Shown here: positions 25,001 through 32,597 of the stretch, one piece after another
Numbering within the stretch: the stretch's first letter is position 1
How the letters are laid out: every line of letters starts with the position of its first letter
Source: a virus
Strand: one strand, 5' to 3'
DNA: 64,000 nt
Virus record (IMG/VR): IMGVR_UViG_3300012363_000001
Location: 1-64,000 of that record
Made by a program: the position numbers and the translations under genes
Notes under the pieces: generated by a model
Database searches by the model: none
Seen by the model: the letters and a program-made list of their open reading frames with translations, nothing else
What the model was told of the DNA's origin: nothing

Positions 25001-25458
25001 CCGGTCTCGACCAGGGGATGAAGTCGGTTCCAATCAAAGTTGATGCGGGCGTACCCTTGGCCGGGGACGTGCGTATAATAGTCATCCGGGTGGTCTTGGA
25101 ACATCTCCACCGGATTCTGAACGTCTTGCGGGTGATACTTGCCCTCGTGGGGACCGTTCGTGTAAATGAGTCGGTGCTGTCCGTCTTGGCTGTGGACTAC
25201 AGACTCCTGGCCGAAAAGCTTGCCCAGGTACCGGAGGAAGTCGGGTTGGATGCCGTGGATGATATACGCGCGCTCAGGTTCCTGGTAGCGACCGTGAGTT
25301 TCCTGGAATTGAAGTCCATGGCGCTTTAATATTTTGCCGAGCGCTTCGTGACCGTGTGGCGCCAGACTCGGGTATAGAGGCTTTTCCGCGGACATGATTC
25401 CGAAGGTTCCGCCGCCGAGCAAAGGCTGAGTCTGAGGCTGGGGCGCAATCGAGTCCAT
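22018..25458 (-). CDS. Large virion-associated polyvalent-type protein with zinc-peptidase motif
   Basis: 1146 aa. An N-terminal segment around residues 25-110 contains LGKLFGQESVVHS, a pattern seen in DUF3293-like domains of phage proteins. Around residue 325 is HELSHAL, an HExxH zinc-peptidase core with nearby Glu and His. From ~460 on the chain is disordered and rich in Lys, Glu, Pro and Gly (GGMPAGGGGIKTGGMRMPG). Genes of this type beside tail genes are thought to encode proteins packaged in the virion and injected. It starts 7 bases after a CAATCT element with no ribosome site. Confidence 0.7.
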   Translation of the reverse strand: MDSIAPQPQTQPLLGGGTFGIMSAEKPLYPSLAPHGHEALGKILKRHGLQFQETHGRYQEPERAYIIHGIQPDFLRYLGKLFGQESVVHSQDGQHRLIYTNGPHEGKYHPQDVQNPVEMFQDHPDDYYTHVPGQGYARINFDWNRLHPLVETGVRKDEYTIEEAVAILRKHFAHAKFQPHPHAYSWHDGHTDHHLEVNDPLGKADPVHPHMSQPEPPVAPKNFENEQAMAPGGATYHQFAAPYGQVTPAQQTNLRHYRYEGKLPQIEDLVKRHGYQTYYAGGRYGKPDLARKNYNTGHLMVYDPTPGSGGDFKDEEYNRGWRQIHELSHALTYPELNKIYGEGRRIGKLGTHRNLREALRAVHWEWLAAHKQRELSNQLGVPMSDEDFHRELNTVMHDAAHRAVTGQFTEPGGEGFTPHSHKIPLATALDMVRDHAVRLGLKGMEDTLKKPLLRSEQNTILKSNEETAVADEKTFSPEEVRNILLGFTQERIAKMEQSLVDLRQRELKKAVPPQSRTPGQTAVSSGIDDIPPGALEAAGRKSELEKVTPPGREEQVRKLKQKPGIDNPWAVAWSSYNKDKKKAEYSSEEYHKDEVSVSVSESSGESPEIRVRTKKTAQTDTHTGQMQAEAISLAEKEPRDRKAYLKSIAHSVRTHYATGAGPKRLQSQHSITPREFHEILSGTHTQKAEAGPSPHESMGAETGSGTLAASEKSVGEPMKKNITGPASPITSTAASLEPGGATGPFLAMAEKGPSSPEEHKLRIARQTGKMPKEMVGVMGGPSKEQAARTIAEDKAKRAKEAKKTELQGWKGHDKHNEVDKEGVLPKDAEPRLYQRDTATGSGGKIIDNRKNVGKTEPKAEKPNMPRDYTAAGVINARGAQKAEPPMAKPPSGKNPATNISASKPAAPKAGGMPAGGGGIKTGGMRMPGLRVNTGGVNIGGPMAMKSEAEMKKFIGGMSGSSGVSSPRLFSRPNKPFRQGVGPMQPTATQPAPAPGAVQKGDFGLDPTGRPATLPPREAPAQRPTRPASEFKLPPKQTYTTPPALQRKPPVQKALAAGAGGGAAPSAQTGMRPAGQVSQSSRQILKHGEMPAHKPGIFGRMKDRHLAQPPEDLSHLNAPPPANAPRITSRARAVGAIPAVQSPVKAP

Positions 25459-25465
25459 GGGTAGA

Positions 25466-25471
25466 AGATTG
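25466..25471 (-). promoter_or_regulatory. CAATCT element before 22018-25458
   Basis: GGCGCAATCTTCTACCC on the minus strand ends at the ATG; 7 bases separate CAATCT from the start codon. Confidence 0.4.
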
Positions 25472-25474
25472 CGC

Positions 25475-26485
25475 CTACTTCTTCGGAGTCAGAGCATCTT
25501 GGTCCATGAACCAAAGCTCAGTATTCGGATTCACGTTCGACGGGCTCTTGCTACCGCCATCGGTCATGATTTCAGGAACCGTGGTGCTGATGCGGAGGTC
25601 GGTGAACTTCGGCCAGAAGTTGCGACAATATCCGGTCACGGTCACGTACCGACTGTAGACGCCCTCATATATTTCGAAATTCGGGTCCCGGGCAAAGTCA
25701 CTGCTGCTGATAGTCGTCCGCTCGAATCCGCGAGCCTCCAGAAAGACTTGCTTGTACCGGAGCAGGATGAAGACCAGGACACTGTGCAACCAGAAAAGAT
25801 ACACGGGCTCGGAACCGGTATGGACTCCGATTCGGTACGTTTCCCTGAAGCTCGAAGACTCCAAGGAGGTAATGAATCCCGGGCGCTCTGTCTTGATAAT
25901 GGCGCCGGTGAAATCTGTCTCAGTCCCAGGAGCTACGCCGAAGGTTCCGTCGTCGTTGACCGTGGTGATTGGAAACGCTTTCCCGAATCTATCCACGATG
26001 AACATATTCGTGGTCAGGGCAAATGGATTGACAACCCCCGGCGGAGCGGTGATGATTCCCGTGGCGGGATTGTAGCCAAGCGGAGTAAAAGGTCCGGCGT
26101 ACGTCGGCCAGCTGCTGTCATTCAACTCGCTGGGGGTATAGTGGACGTCCGAGAGCGTAGATTCGGCTTCGATTTCCTGGCTGCCAACAAGTTGGATGGT
26201 GAGACAATGCCACCGACCTTCTTGCGGGGCCGGGGCCATCTTGACCGGGAATTCATGTTGCAGAATCCACTTCTTGGCCTCGGAAAGTTCCAGCTGTCCG
26301 TATTCCTTGGAAGACAGAGAGTCCTTGGGAAGACCTGCCCAGACATAATCCAGCAACTGGGGATTGGCCCTGATGTCAGCAATAGCCGCAGTCAGGGCCT
26401 TCCGGATGATGATATCACCCTGAAAGATTCCCTGGACTTCAGTGGTACTGAGATTGGGCGCGAGTGGGGTGCTTCCTGGGGCCAT
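25475..26485 (-). CDS. Phage structural protein
   Basis: 336 aa encoded upstream of the 1146-aa protein on the same strand. Mixed alpha/beta with aromatic-rich strands (ETYRIGVHTGSEPVYLFW). I cannot name the component; a neck, tail-terminator or baseplate role is plausible from position. It starts 8 bases after a CAATCT element. Confidence 0.65.
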   Translation of the reverse strand: MAPGSTPLAPNLSTTEVQGIFQGDIIIRKALTAAIADIRANPQLLDYVWAGLPKDSLSSKEYGQLELSEAKKWILQHEFPVKMAPAPQEGRWHCLTIQLVGSQEIEAESTLSDVHYTPSELNDSSWPTYAGPFTPLGYNPATGIITAPPGVVNPFALTTNMFIVDRFGKAFPITTVNDDGTFGVAPGTETDFTGAIIKTERPGFITSLESSSFRETYRIGVHTGSEPVYLFWLHSVLVFILLRYKQVFLEARGFERTTISSSDFARDPNFEIYEGVYSRYVTVTGYCRNFWPKFTDLRISTTVPEIMTDGGSKSPSNVNPNTELWFMDQDALTPKK

Positions 26486-26493
26486 ACACTAGA

Positions 26494-26499
26494 AGATTG
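26494..26499 (-). promoter_or_regulatory. CAATCT element before 25475-26485
   Basis: GAGCAATCTTCTAGTGT on the minus strand, 8 bases before the ATG. Confidence 0.4.
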
Positions 26500-26521
26500 C
26501 TCCCTCGTAGTGGTGTGGATT

Positions 26522-27175
26522 TTATTCTTCTGTGAATATCAGCACCAGGCTTAGGTTTGTGGCTCCAGGGGCTCCGCTGTCTCGAACCAAGATTCCATTT
26601 GAAGTGCCGATGGGTATTACGAGACCCTTGATGCTGCCCCCGAGAGTGAAGTCAACAACTATTGGCGCAAAGGCTGCCGTGATAGTAGCCGGTACAAAAA
26701 AATCAACATCGAAACCAACCCCTTGGTCTAATGTGCCTAGGACCGACGGTAGCGCCCTAAAAATTCCAGAGAAATTTGCGTCACCGTTGTCGTATCTACT
26801 TGGGACAAAGACGCCGCCAACAGAAGCGGTCGTAGTTCTTGTAAAAGATATAGTCCTTATCCCCGCTGTTGTCTGGGTACCAGAGAAATTGATAATTATT
26901 GCCCGTAAAATTGTCTGTTTGGTTGGACCAGATTCAATCACAAACAAATTTGAGGGACTTGTCGTGGAGTTCGTCAATAGACTAGGGGCATATACAGGAG
27001 TAACATTTGTCTGTTTTGTCCGAACCGCGCCGGCCGTGGTCAAGGAAATTGGTTGTATGCTTCCAGGCAGATATACTGGTTCCCTTGTTGAAATCGAGCC
27101 GCCCATCCATGCAACGGTTGAAGGAAATTTGACGCCGGGGGCTTCTGTAAATGATTCTGGTATTGAATCTCGCAT
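26522..27175 (-). CDS. Ser/Thr-rich structural protein
   Basis: 217 aa, rich in Thr, Ser, Val and Gly with alternating strands, as in virion decoration or fibre proteins. Base composition is more A+T-rich than its neighbours, which may mean separate origin. The opposite strand is also open (26532-27197), but composition and adjacency to 25475 favour the minus strand. Confidence 0.6.
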   Translation of the reverse strand: MRDSIPESFTEAPGVKFPSTVAWMGGSISTREPVYLPGSIQPISLTTAGAVRTKQTNVTPVYAPSLLTNSTTSPSNLFVIESGPTKQTILRAIIINFSGTQTTAGIRTISFTRTTTASVGGVFVPSRYDNGDANFSGIFRALPSVLGTLDQGVGFDVDFFVPATITAAFAPIVVDFTLGGSIKGLVIPIGTSNGILVRDSGAPGATNLSLVLIFTEE

Positions 27176-27250
27176 CTCAGCCTGCTATTTCACTTAGAGG
27201 ATTTGTTCATTCCCGCAAAGCATACTGAAAGTATGTATTCACGGCCTCTG

Positions 27251-27259
27251 TGGTAAGAT
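27251..27259 (+). promoter_or_regulatory. Extended -10 box, leaderless type
   Basis: TGG-TAAGAT (-10 at 27254-27259), ATG 27269 after 9 bases. It lies between divergent genes. Confidence 0.45.
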
Positions 27260-27268
27260 TGTTCCCCT

Positions 27269-27592
27269 ATGGAAACACCGCACTCGGAAAAAGAAATGCA
27301 GTTCGCGACCGAAGTTTTATTTAAGCTGGTGACAGACGAAGGCACCAAACTCCGATGGGGAGTCATCCAGCGGGAGAACATGGCGTCAGAGCTACGAGCC
27401 GGGAAGAAGCCGGAAGGATATCGAGCCGATTGGCTTCGGAACACAGCCAGTATCATCATCCAGGTCCTGGGAGCCCAGGCACAGGGATTCAACACCGCCT
27501 ATCCCTACGACCGGATTTCAATCAATGACCTGATGGACGTCCTGCAGACGTCTTACACCCGGCTCAAGAACATCATCACCAAGAACAGTTAA
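27269..27592 (+). CDS. Hypothetical protein
   Basis: 107 aa, alone on the plus strand within the structural region. Helical, ending LLKNIITKN-like; no motif. It starts 9 bases after a -10 box without a ribosome site. Confidence 0.6.
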   Translation: METPHSEKEMQFATEVLFKLVTDEGTKLRWGVIQRENMASELRAGKKPEGYRADWLRNTASIIIQVLGAQAQGFNTAYPYDRISINDLMDVLQTSYTRLKNIITKNS

Positions 27593-28365
27593 AGATTCTT
27601 GACCAGGGAATCGAGGACTTTGTCCTTGATGCGACGTTCCCATTCCTGAAGCGCCCAATCCGCGGTTTCTTCGAAGAAATGTTTTGGCGTCAGGCCCGGA
27701 TGGACCCATTTGCCGCTGCCCTTCTGCTTGCTGCTCACGGTCCGGAAGGTCATGATTGAGCGCTGGACACTGGTCTTTCCGGTCTTGTCCTTAACCGGTT
27801 TCTGATAGACACGGACTCCCTGTAGAAATGGAATCCCGCTCGACCCCTGGCGGACCTGGCCGATGAGCCCCTTACCTTGACCAGGCCCGTGAGCGGTCTT
27901 CATCGGCCCGTGACGGATGTCGAATTTGTGCAGGAGCCCAACCTTGGGATTACCGGCGCTATCCTTTTCAATCTTCCCGTAAGGGATGTTCCGGCGCTTG
28001 AGTTCAGACTTGAGAGTAGCAGTCAGGTCCTGTTGAGCCGGGGTCTGCTGCGACGGACCCTTGTTGTGTTGCATCGGCACAGACAGGTACCGGCTCCCGT
28101 CTTTGGACATCTTGGCCTTTTTACTCTTCAGGAGGTCGTCAATCATCTCCCGGTTGGCAGGAATACCTTCCTCAATCCAGAGAGCACTCGGTTCCAGGGT
28201 TATAAGCCAGGCCCCGTCTTCGACTTGCTCAAATCTCAGGGCGTCGATGTACTTCTGTCTCGTGGAATGGAGCTTGCTCTGTACCTGCTCAAGAAGGTGA
28301 GCGTGGGCTTGTGCACTGAGGTCGCGCATGGCATCGCTGAACACTTCCTGGGCTTTGGGGCGCAA
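27589..28365 (-). CDS. Structural protein (HK97 gp10-like head-tail connection family), start uncertain
   Basis: At least 258 aa. Segments such as ALWIEEGIPANREMIDDLL, DGSRYLSVPMQHNKGPS and GLLHKFDIRHGPM fit a family I associate with large phages and gp10-like tail-completion proteins. The first usual start codon is TTG 28365, but relatives I recall begin earlier; the frame is open upstream, giving an N-terminus like IIYINFDISDILKLGEEL from ATT/ATA codons at 28407-28416, overlapping the previous stop. A non-AUG start is likely. Confidence 0.7.
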   Translation of the reverse strand: MRPKAQEVFSDAMRDLSAQAHAHLLEQVQSKLHSTRQKYIDALRFEQVEDGAWLITLEPSALWIEEGIPANREMIDDLLKSKKAKMSKDGSRYLSVPMQHNKGPSQQTPAQQDLTATLKSELKRRNIPYGKIEKDSAGNPKVGLLHKFDIRHGPMKTAHGPGQGKGLIGQVRQGSSGIPFLQGVRVYQKPVKDKTGKTSVQRSIMTFRTVSSKQKGSGKWVHPGLTPKHFFEETADWALQEWERRIKDKVLDSLVKNL

Positions 28366-28403
28366 TTCTTCCCCGAGCTTGAGAATGTCGGAGATGTCAA
28401 AAT

Positions 28404-28550
28404 TTATGTATATAATGACTGGCCCCGCTTTTCCCGCCGTTTACAGCGCCAGTCTACAGACCAAATAAACGGCACAGCAGCAAGGAGAACGACCATGATA
28501 AAAACTGCCCACAAAAACCCTTTGATGTCTCGCGGCCAACCTTTCCACAC
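28404..28550 (-). CDS. Small single-pass membrane protein (48 aa)
   Basis: GTG 28550 follows CAGGAGAG. One helix (FLWAVFIMVVLLAAVPFIW) and a basic tail (WRCKRREKR). It lies between two structural-region genes. Confidence 0.6.
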   Translation of the reverse strand: MWKGWPRDIKGFLWAVFIMVVLLAAVPFIWSVDWRCKRREKRGQSLYT

Positions 28551-28552
28551 GA

Positions 28553-29962
28553 TTACTCTCCTGATGGATTGCGGCTGGAAGTCGGGGCACCGCCGGGGTC
28601 CATGACAAGACCGGCACGAACGCTGCGCCATTTCTCTTTGCCGGTCTTCGGGTCTTGGACCTTGAGCTTACCGGCATCCTGGCTACCACCAGGCGAGGAA
28701 TCTTTCTGACTACCAACAGGGAGGTTGAGTTCGTGTCGAGTCGGAGCCTTGGGCATCGGAAGTGCAGCTTTCTCGATGTCCTCTTTATCCAGGACCCGGC
28801 TACCTTCCGGCGGTGGATGAGCCGGGTCTAATTCTTCCTTCTGAGTCGGCTGGGCCGCTTGCTGCGGTTGTTCCTTGACAAGTTCCCGGGTCATGGTGAT
28901 GAGCACCTTGACCAGTCCGGAGATGGAATTGTAGAGGTCCGGGTCCTTCTCGCGGATTTCGTTCAGGTTCGGACTCTTAGCCTGGATGTCCTTGAGAATC
29001 TTCACCACCGTAGCTTTAACTTCTGCACGGTCATCGCCGGCATCGTCCTGAACAGCCTGGCTGTCCTGGTCCTGCTGTCCATCAGCCAGAGCCTTCAACT
29101 GGCCAAGGAATCCTTCACCGGCATCGGTCTGCTCCGGTACCGCAGCTTGCTGGGCCTCGGCTGCCTGCTGGGCGACTTGAGCCTCTTCGTGCTCGCCGGA
29201 CATCGTTGGCTTCGCCGGTGCCGCGGGCCTACTGGGGATGTGGCGACCGGGTTCATCGGCCTTGAACAGGTAGCCAAACCGGGGCGGAGCCGGCCGGACC
29301 AGGGGTTGTCCATCGGTGCACAATTCACGGGCGTCGAGAAAATGTTTTTTCCCGTCTTCGGACTTGGCAAGGACAATGTGGTCAGAACCCCACTGACCCT
29401 GGACGTTACTTAGCGGGCCGAGGATTTCATATTTTTGGCCGTCACGAACCGCAGCCATCGGGAATTCCATCTTGGCTAGCTTCTGGATGTCCTCACGGTA
29501 CTGGCGCCTGAACTCAGACTTCTGTTCCGGGGTCAGGTCCTGCCAAGTCTCGGCCTTCGAAAGTTCTGCGGATTCCTCTTCGGTATGGCTGAAGTCTTCC
29601 AGGCCTTCTTCGAAGATAATAATTCTGTCGCCACCCAACTTCCAGGCAAACTTTCGGGCTCTGTCAGCCTCAAAGGGGTTGGTACCGACACCGACACTGA
29701 CTTTCTGGCCGAGGTCGTCGCCGTACTGTTGATGAATGTTCGGAAGCTCCCCAAGATGTGCAGCCTCTATATCGGCCAGGCCCCGACCGGCGCTCAGAAA
29801 AATAATCGAGCCGCCGCGGGCGGCAGACCAGCTAGACCAAATCAGGTTGGAGTGCTCAGCACGCTGATTTAGGTGTCGGATGGCTTCAGCATCGTTCGCC
29901 ATGATGGTAGACTGAAGCTCATCGTGGAATGTATCCGACTCCCAGGAAATGTAGACGTGCAT
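28553..29962 (-). CDS. GGDEF-like nucleotidyl-cyclase domain protein with disordered tail
   Basis: 469 aa. Residues 1-118 follow the GGDEF/cyclase fold order: strand MHVYISWESDTF with an Asp, ARGGSIIFLSAGRG where GGDEF would lie, KVSVGVGTNP, then ADRARKFAWKLGGDRIIIF resembling the last helix and strand. The signature is GGSII, so the second acidic residue is missing and activity is doubtful or altered. Residues ~240-469 are Gln/Pro/Lys-rich and disordered, as in injected virion proteins. ATG 29962 has AGGTGG before it; an earlier in-frame ATG at 30016 overlaps the promoter. Confidence 0.6.
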   Translation of the reverse strand: MHVYISWESDTFHDELQSTIMANDAEAIRHLNQRAEHSNLIWSSWSAARGGSIIFLSAGRGLADIEAAHLGELPNIHQQYGDDLGQKVSVGVGTNPFEADRARKFAWKLGGDRIIIFEEGLEDFSHTEEESAELSKAETWQDLTPEQKSEFRRQYREDIQKLAKMEFPMAAVRDGQKYEILGPLSNVQGQWGSDHIVLAKSEDGKKHFLDARELCTDGQPLVRPAPPRFGYLFKADEPGRHIPSRPAAPAKPTMSGEHEEAQVAQQAAEAQQAAVPEQTDAGEGFLGQLKALADGQQDQDSQAVQDDAGDDRAEVKATVVKILKDIQAKSPNLNEIREKDPDLYNSISGLVKVLITMTRELVKEQPQQAAQPTQKEELDPAHPPPEGSRVLDKEDIEKAALPMPKAPTRHELNLPVGSQKDSSPGGSQDAGKLKVQDPKTGKEKWRSVRAGLVMDPGGAPTSSRNPSGE

Positions 29963-29978
29963 TCGGTTGGCCACCTGT

Positions 29979-29989
29979 GGTATTATACT
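29979..29989. promoter_or_regulatory. Divergent -10 region
   Basis: GTATTATAC reads as TGG-TATTAT rightward and TATAAT leftward, between the genes at 28553-29962 (-) and 30032-30301 (+). A CAATCT copy lies at 29995-30000 on the minus strand. Confidence 0.5.
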
Positions 29990-30031
29990 CTCAAAGATTG
30001 TCGCCAGCCCCGACAATGAAAGGAAACGTCA

Positions 30032-30301
30032 ATGTTCACCATCGCCTACAAGTTCCGCGTGGATACGAAGTTCTCGCAGCAATACAAGGACACCAAGGGA
30101 AACTTCCAGCAATCTTATTGGTTCTCCTTGATTCCCGTCCCCGAGACCCAACAGCAGCGGTGGACCGGATATGGCGCCAGCCGCATCGAGGTCCTGGTTT
30201 CGAAAGAACTCTTTGACGAGACCACACTCAACTCTCTTTTCGAAGCATCCCTGGAGCTGAATTTTGCCACTCCCAAACAAGAATTGGTGGAAGTCCAATG
30301 A
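30032..30301 (+). CDS. Hypothetical protein
   Basis: 89 aa with an AAGGA site. Beta-rich (FTIAYKFRVD, WFSLIPVPE); no family recognised. Confidence 0.65.
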   Translation: MFTIAYKFRVDTKFSQQYKDTKGNFQQSYWFSLIPVPETQQQRWTGYGASRIEVLVSKELFDETTLNSLFEASLELNFATPKQELVEVQ

Positions 30302-30501
30302 ACATTGAATACATTGTTGACAGCAAGCACATCACCGGCGACACCGGAATAAACGTCTTCTCCGTTTCCGTTACTGCTCTCGTTGGTGACCGAATCTTCG
30401 GATTGAAGACGCTGGAAATACCAGTGCTACCTGGGGATTGGGACAAGCTGCAAATTGGAGACCGTTTCGGGGTCACAATCAAGGTGACTCACAAAGTTTA
30501 G
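30298..30501 (+). CDS. Hypothetical protein
   Basis: 67 aa, ATGA overlap; short beta-rich protein ending 8 bases before tRNA-Ile. Confidence 0.65.
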   Translation: MNIEYIVDSKHITGDTGINVFSVSVTALVGDRIFGLKTLEIPVLPGDWDKLQIGDRFGVTIKVTHKV

Positions 30502-30509
30502 AGGGGTTG

Positions 30510-30580
30510 GCTACGGTAGCTCAAGGGCAGAGCCCCGTCTTATAGGTGGGAAGACCGCCGTTCGACTCGGCGCCGTGGCA
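30510..30580 (+). tRNA. tRNA-Ile (anticodon UAU)
   Basis: Acceptor GCTACGG/CCGTGGC, discriminator A; D-arm GCTC-GAGC; anticodon arm CCCGT-CTTATAG-GTGGG; T-arm CGCCG-TTCGACT-CGGCG. It reads the rare codon AUA. CCA is not encoded. Confidence 0.88.
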
Positions 30581-30596
30581 GTAGGAGGAAGTACAA

Positions 30597-30707
30597 ATGA
30601 AAGCAAAGAAAGAAAAATGTTCCTATGCCAATAAGTACCAGGGCAAGCGCGAGCCCCGGTGCGGTTGCAGAACTTGTTGGACGAAATGGATAGGAGAACA
30701 GAAATGA
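30597..30707 (+). CDS. Cys-rich basic mini-protein (36 aa)
   Basis: An excellent ribosome site (AGGAGG, 8 bases before the ATG). Lys/Arg-rich with four Cys, three of them in CGCRTC. Possible metal or nucleic-acid binder. ATGA overlap with the kinase gene. Confidence 0.6.
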   Translation: MKAKKEKCSYANKYQGKREPRCGCRTCWTKWIGEQK

Positions 30708-31620
30708 GTACCCCGATTCTAATTCTCGTTGGACAGGCAGGTAGCGGCAAGGATACAGTCGCCGACTTCCTGGTGAAGGACTACGGAGCCATCAAGTTGA
30801 GTCTCGCCGACCCGATGAAGCGCTTCGCCCAAAAGATTTTTCTTTTTTCCAACGACCAACTCTGGGGACCCAGCGAATCTCGAAACGCTATCCACGAACC
30901 TAGCCTTCAAAACTCAACCGCTTTTTGGCAAGAATCGTATGACCGGTTCCTTAACCATAGACACGATTTCCTTGATGAGATGAATCTTGATGGCCCCAAA
31001 CGGAATAAATTGACCGATTGGTTCTACCTAGTCAGACGTCTAGCTGTTCCAAAAACATTCATAAACGAAGTTGTTGGACTCAGCCCCCGGGTGGCCTTGC
31101 AGACCCTAGGTACGGAGTTTGGTCGAGCCGTGGACAAGAACCTCTGGATACGCTTCGCTCTTCGTGCCGCGGCTGACCTGCTGGAAGGCGGATACGGTTA
31201 CTACCGGGAACGAGGAATCTTTGACTTTGAAGGTATTCTTCCCCCGTCCATGGTCATCATCAGCGACGGGCGATTCAGGAACGAACTCCTTGAAGTCAAA
31301 AGGGTCGGGGGCATGACCGTCAAGATTCAGAACGTCGAAGTTGAGTCGAGGCCGGAAGTCGGGGTCAAAGGCCATGCCAGCGAACAGGAGCAGAAGGGTA
31401 TCCCCGAGACCTGGTTTGATTTCGTCATCAGGAACGACAAGACCCGGGGTCTTGGACAACTAGGAATTTCGGTTGCCGTCCTGGCCGGGAGCCAGAATCC
31501 CAAAGTCATTGGACCTTATATACCGAATGATTTTCATGTTGGCCCAGGCGTCAAAGCTACCGGGAATGTTCTCCTTGGTGAACCTGCACCAGGCGGATTC
31601 TTTGTCGGCAATGCAGGGAA

Positions 31621-31624
<4 letters not shown>
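30704..31624 (+). CDS. Deoxynucleoside monophosphate kinase-like protein
   Basis: 306 aa. GQAGSGKDTVADFL is the P-loop; LADPMKRFAQ, LWGPSESRN and LGTEFGR match the T4 gp1-type dNMP kinase pattern. Such enzymes phosphorylate dNMPs, feeding the dNTP pool with ThyX and MazG. ATG 30704 was chosen for the ATGA overlap. A C-terminal tail of ~50 residues (GPGVKATGNVLLGE) is extra and Gly-rich. Confidence 0.8.
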
Positions 31625-32052
<428 letters not shown>

Positions 32053-32054
<2 letters not shown>

Positions 32055-32313
32055 AGTTGAAATCGTCGCGCCTGACCATCGGTGGTTCAACGGCCATAAG
32101 CGCTCTCTCAATGAGCACGCGCTGCATGTGCGCAGCATCTTCAGGGTCTGTGGAAAAAGTGAAGCCGAGTTCAGACTGACCGAAGTAAAACCATGCGCCG
32201 TTGTCGGTGACTCGAAATTCGCCATTCACCCCACCGGTCATCGGGTCCGGATTCCAGAGAGAAAACCCGCGCGTTTCCTTGACCTCAAACTTGTAGCCTT
32301 TGTATTCGAACAT
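32053..32313 (-). CDS. Hypothetical protein
   Basis: 86 aa from ATG 32313 with GGAG. Beta-rich start (FEYKGYKFEVKETRGF), C-terminal helix. Convergent with tRNA-Thr (2-base overlap). Confidence 0.65.
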
Positions 32314-32314
32314 T

Positions 32315-32596
32315 CTATTTCTCCATTGTACCACGACGAGGCTCGTAAAAATCCGAGCAATATTCATCTGCCGGAGCCGGAATCTTGTTGTCACCACCGT
32401 GCCATGCCACCCAGTACTCGTTCTTGCACTTGTTACCAGGAACTAGAAATTTGCAGTTTGCACAGGAACTGCCGCCTTTGGGCACTCGCATCCCGGCCCG
32501 GTGCTCGGGTGGCAGCTCAAAAGTATCGCCACCGAACTTCCCTTCCAACGTGGCTTTGATTAGGCTCCGAAAATATTTAAGTGTTTCAATTCTCAT
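32315..32596 (-). CDS. Cys4 metal-binding phage protein
   Basis: 93 aa. GGDTFELPPEHRAGMRVPKG, CANCKFL, KCKNEY and DEYCSDFYEP match a small phage family with four conserved Cys (CxxC...C...C), likely binding zinc or an Fe-S cluster. Start 32596 from a moderate ribosome site. Function unknown. Confidence 0.7.
   Translation of the reverse strand: MRIETLKYFRSLIKATLEGKFGGDTFELPPEHRAGMRVPKGGSSCANCKFLVPGNKCKNEYWVAWHGGDNKIPAPADEYCSDFYEPRRGTMEK
32325..32333 (-). promoter_or_regulatory. Extended -10 box before 32053-32313
   Basis: Minus strand TGG-TACAAT followed directly by GGAG and, after 11 bases, the ATG at 32313. Confidence 0.35.
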
Positions 32597-32597
32597 G

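Noticed and set aside
26532-27197. Plus-strand 221-codon alternative to the Ser/Thr-rich protein
   Set aside because: The minus frame has virion-like composition and abuts the next minus gene; the plus frame has neither context nor a ribosome site.
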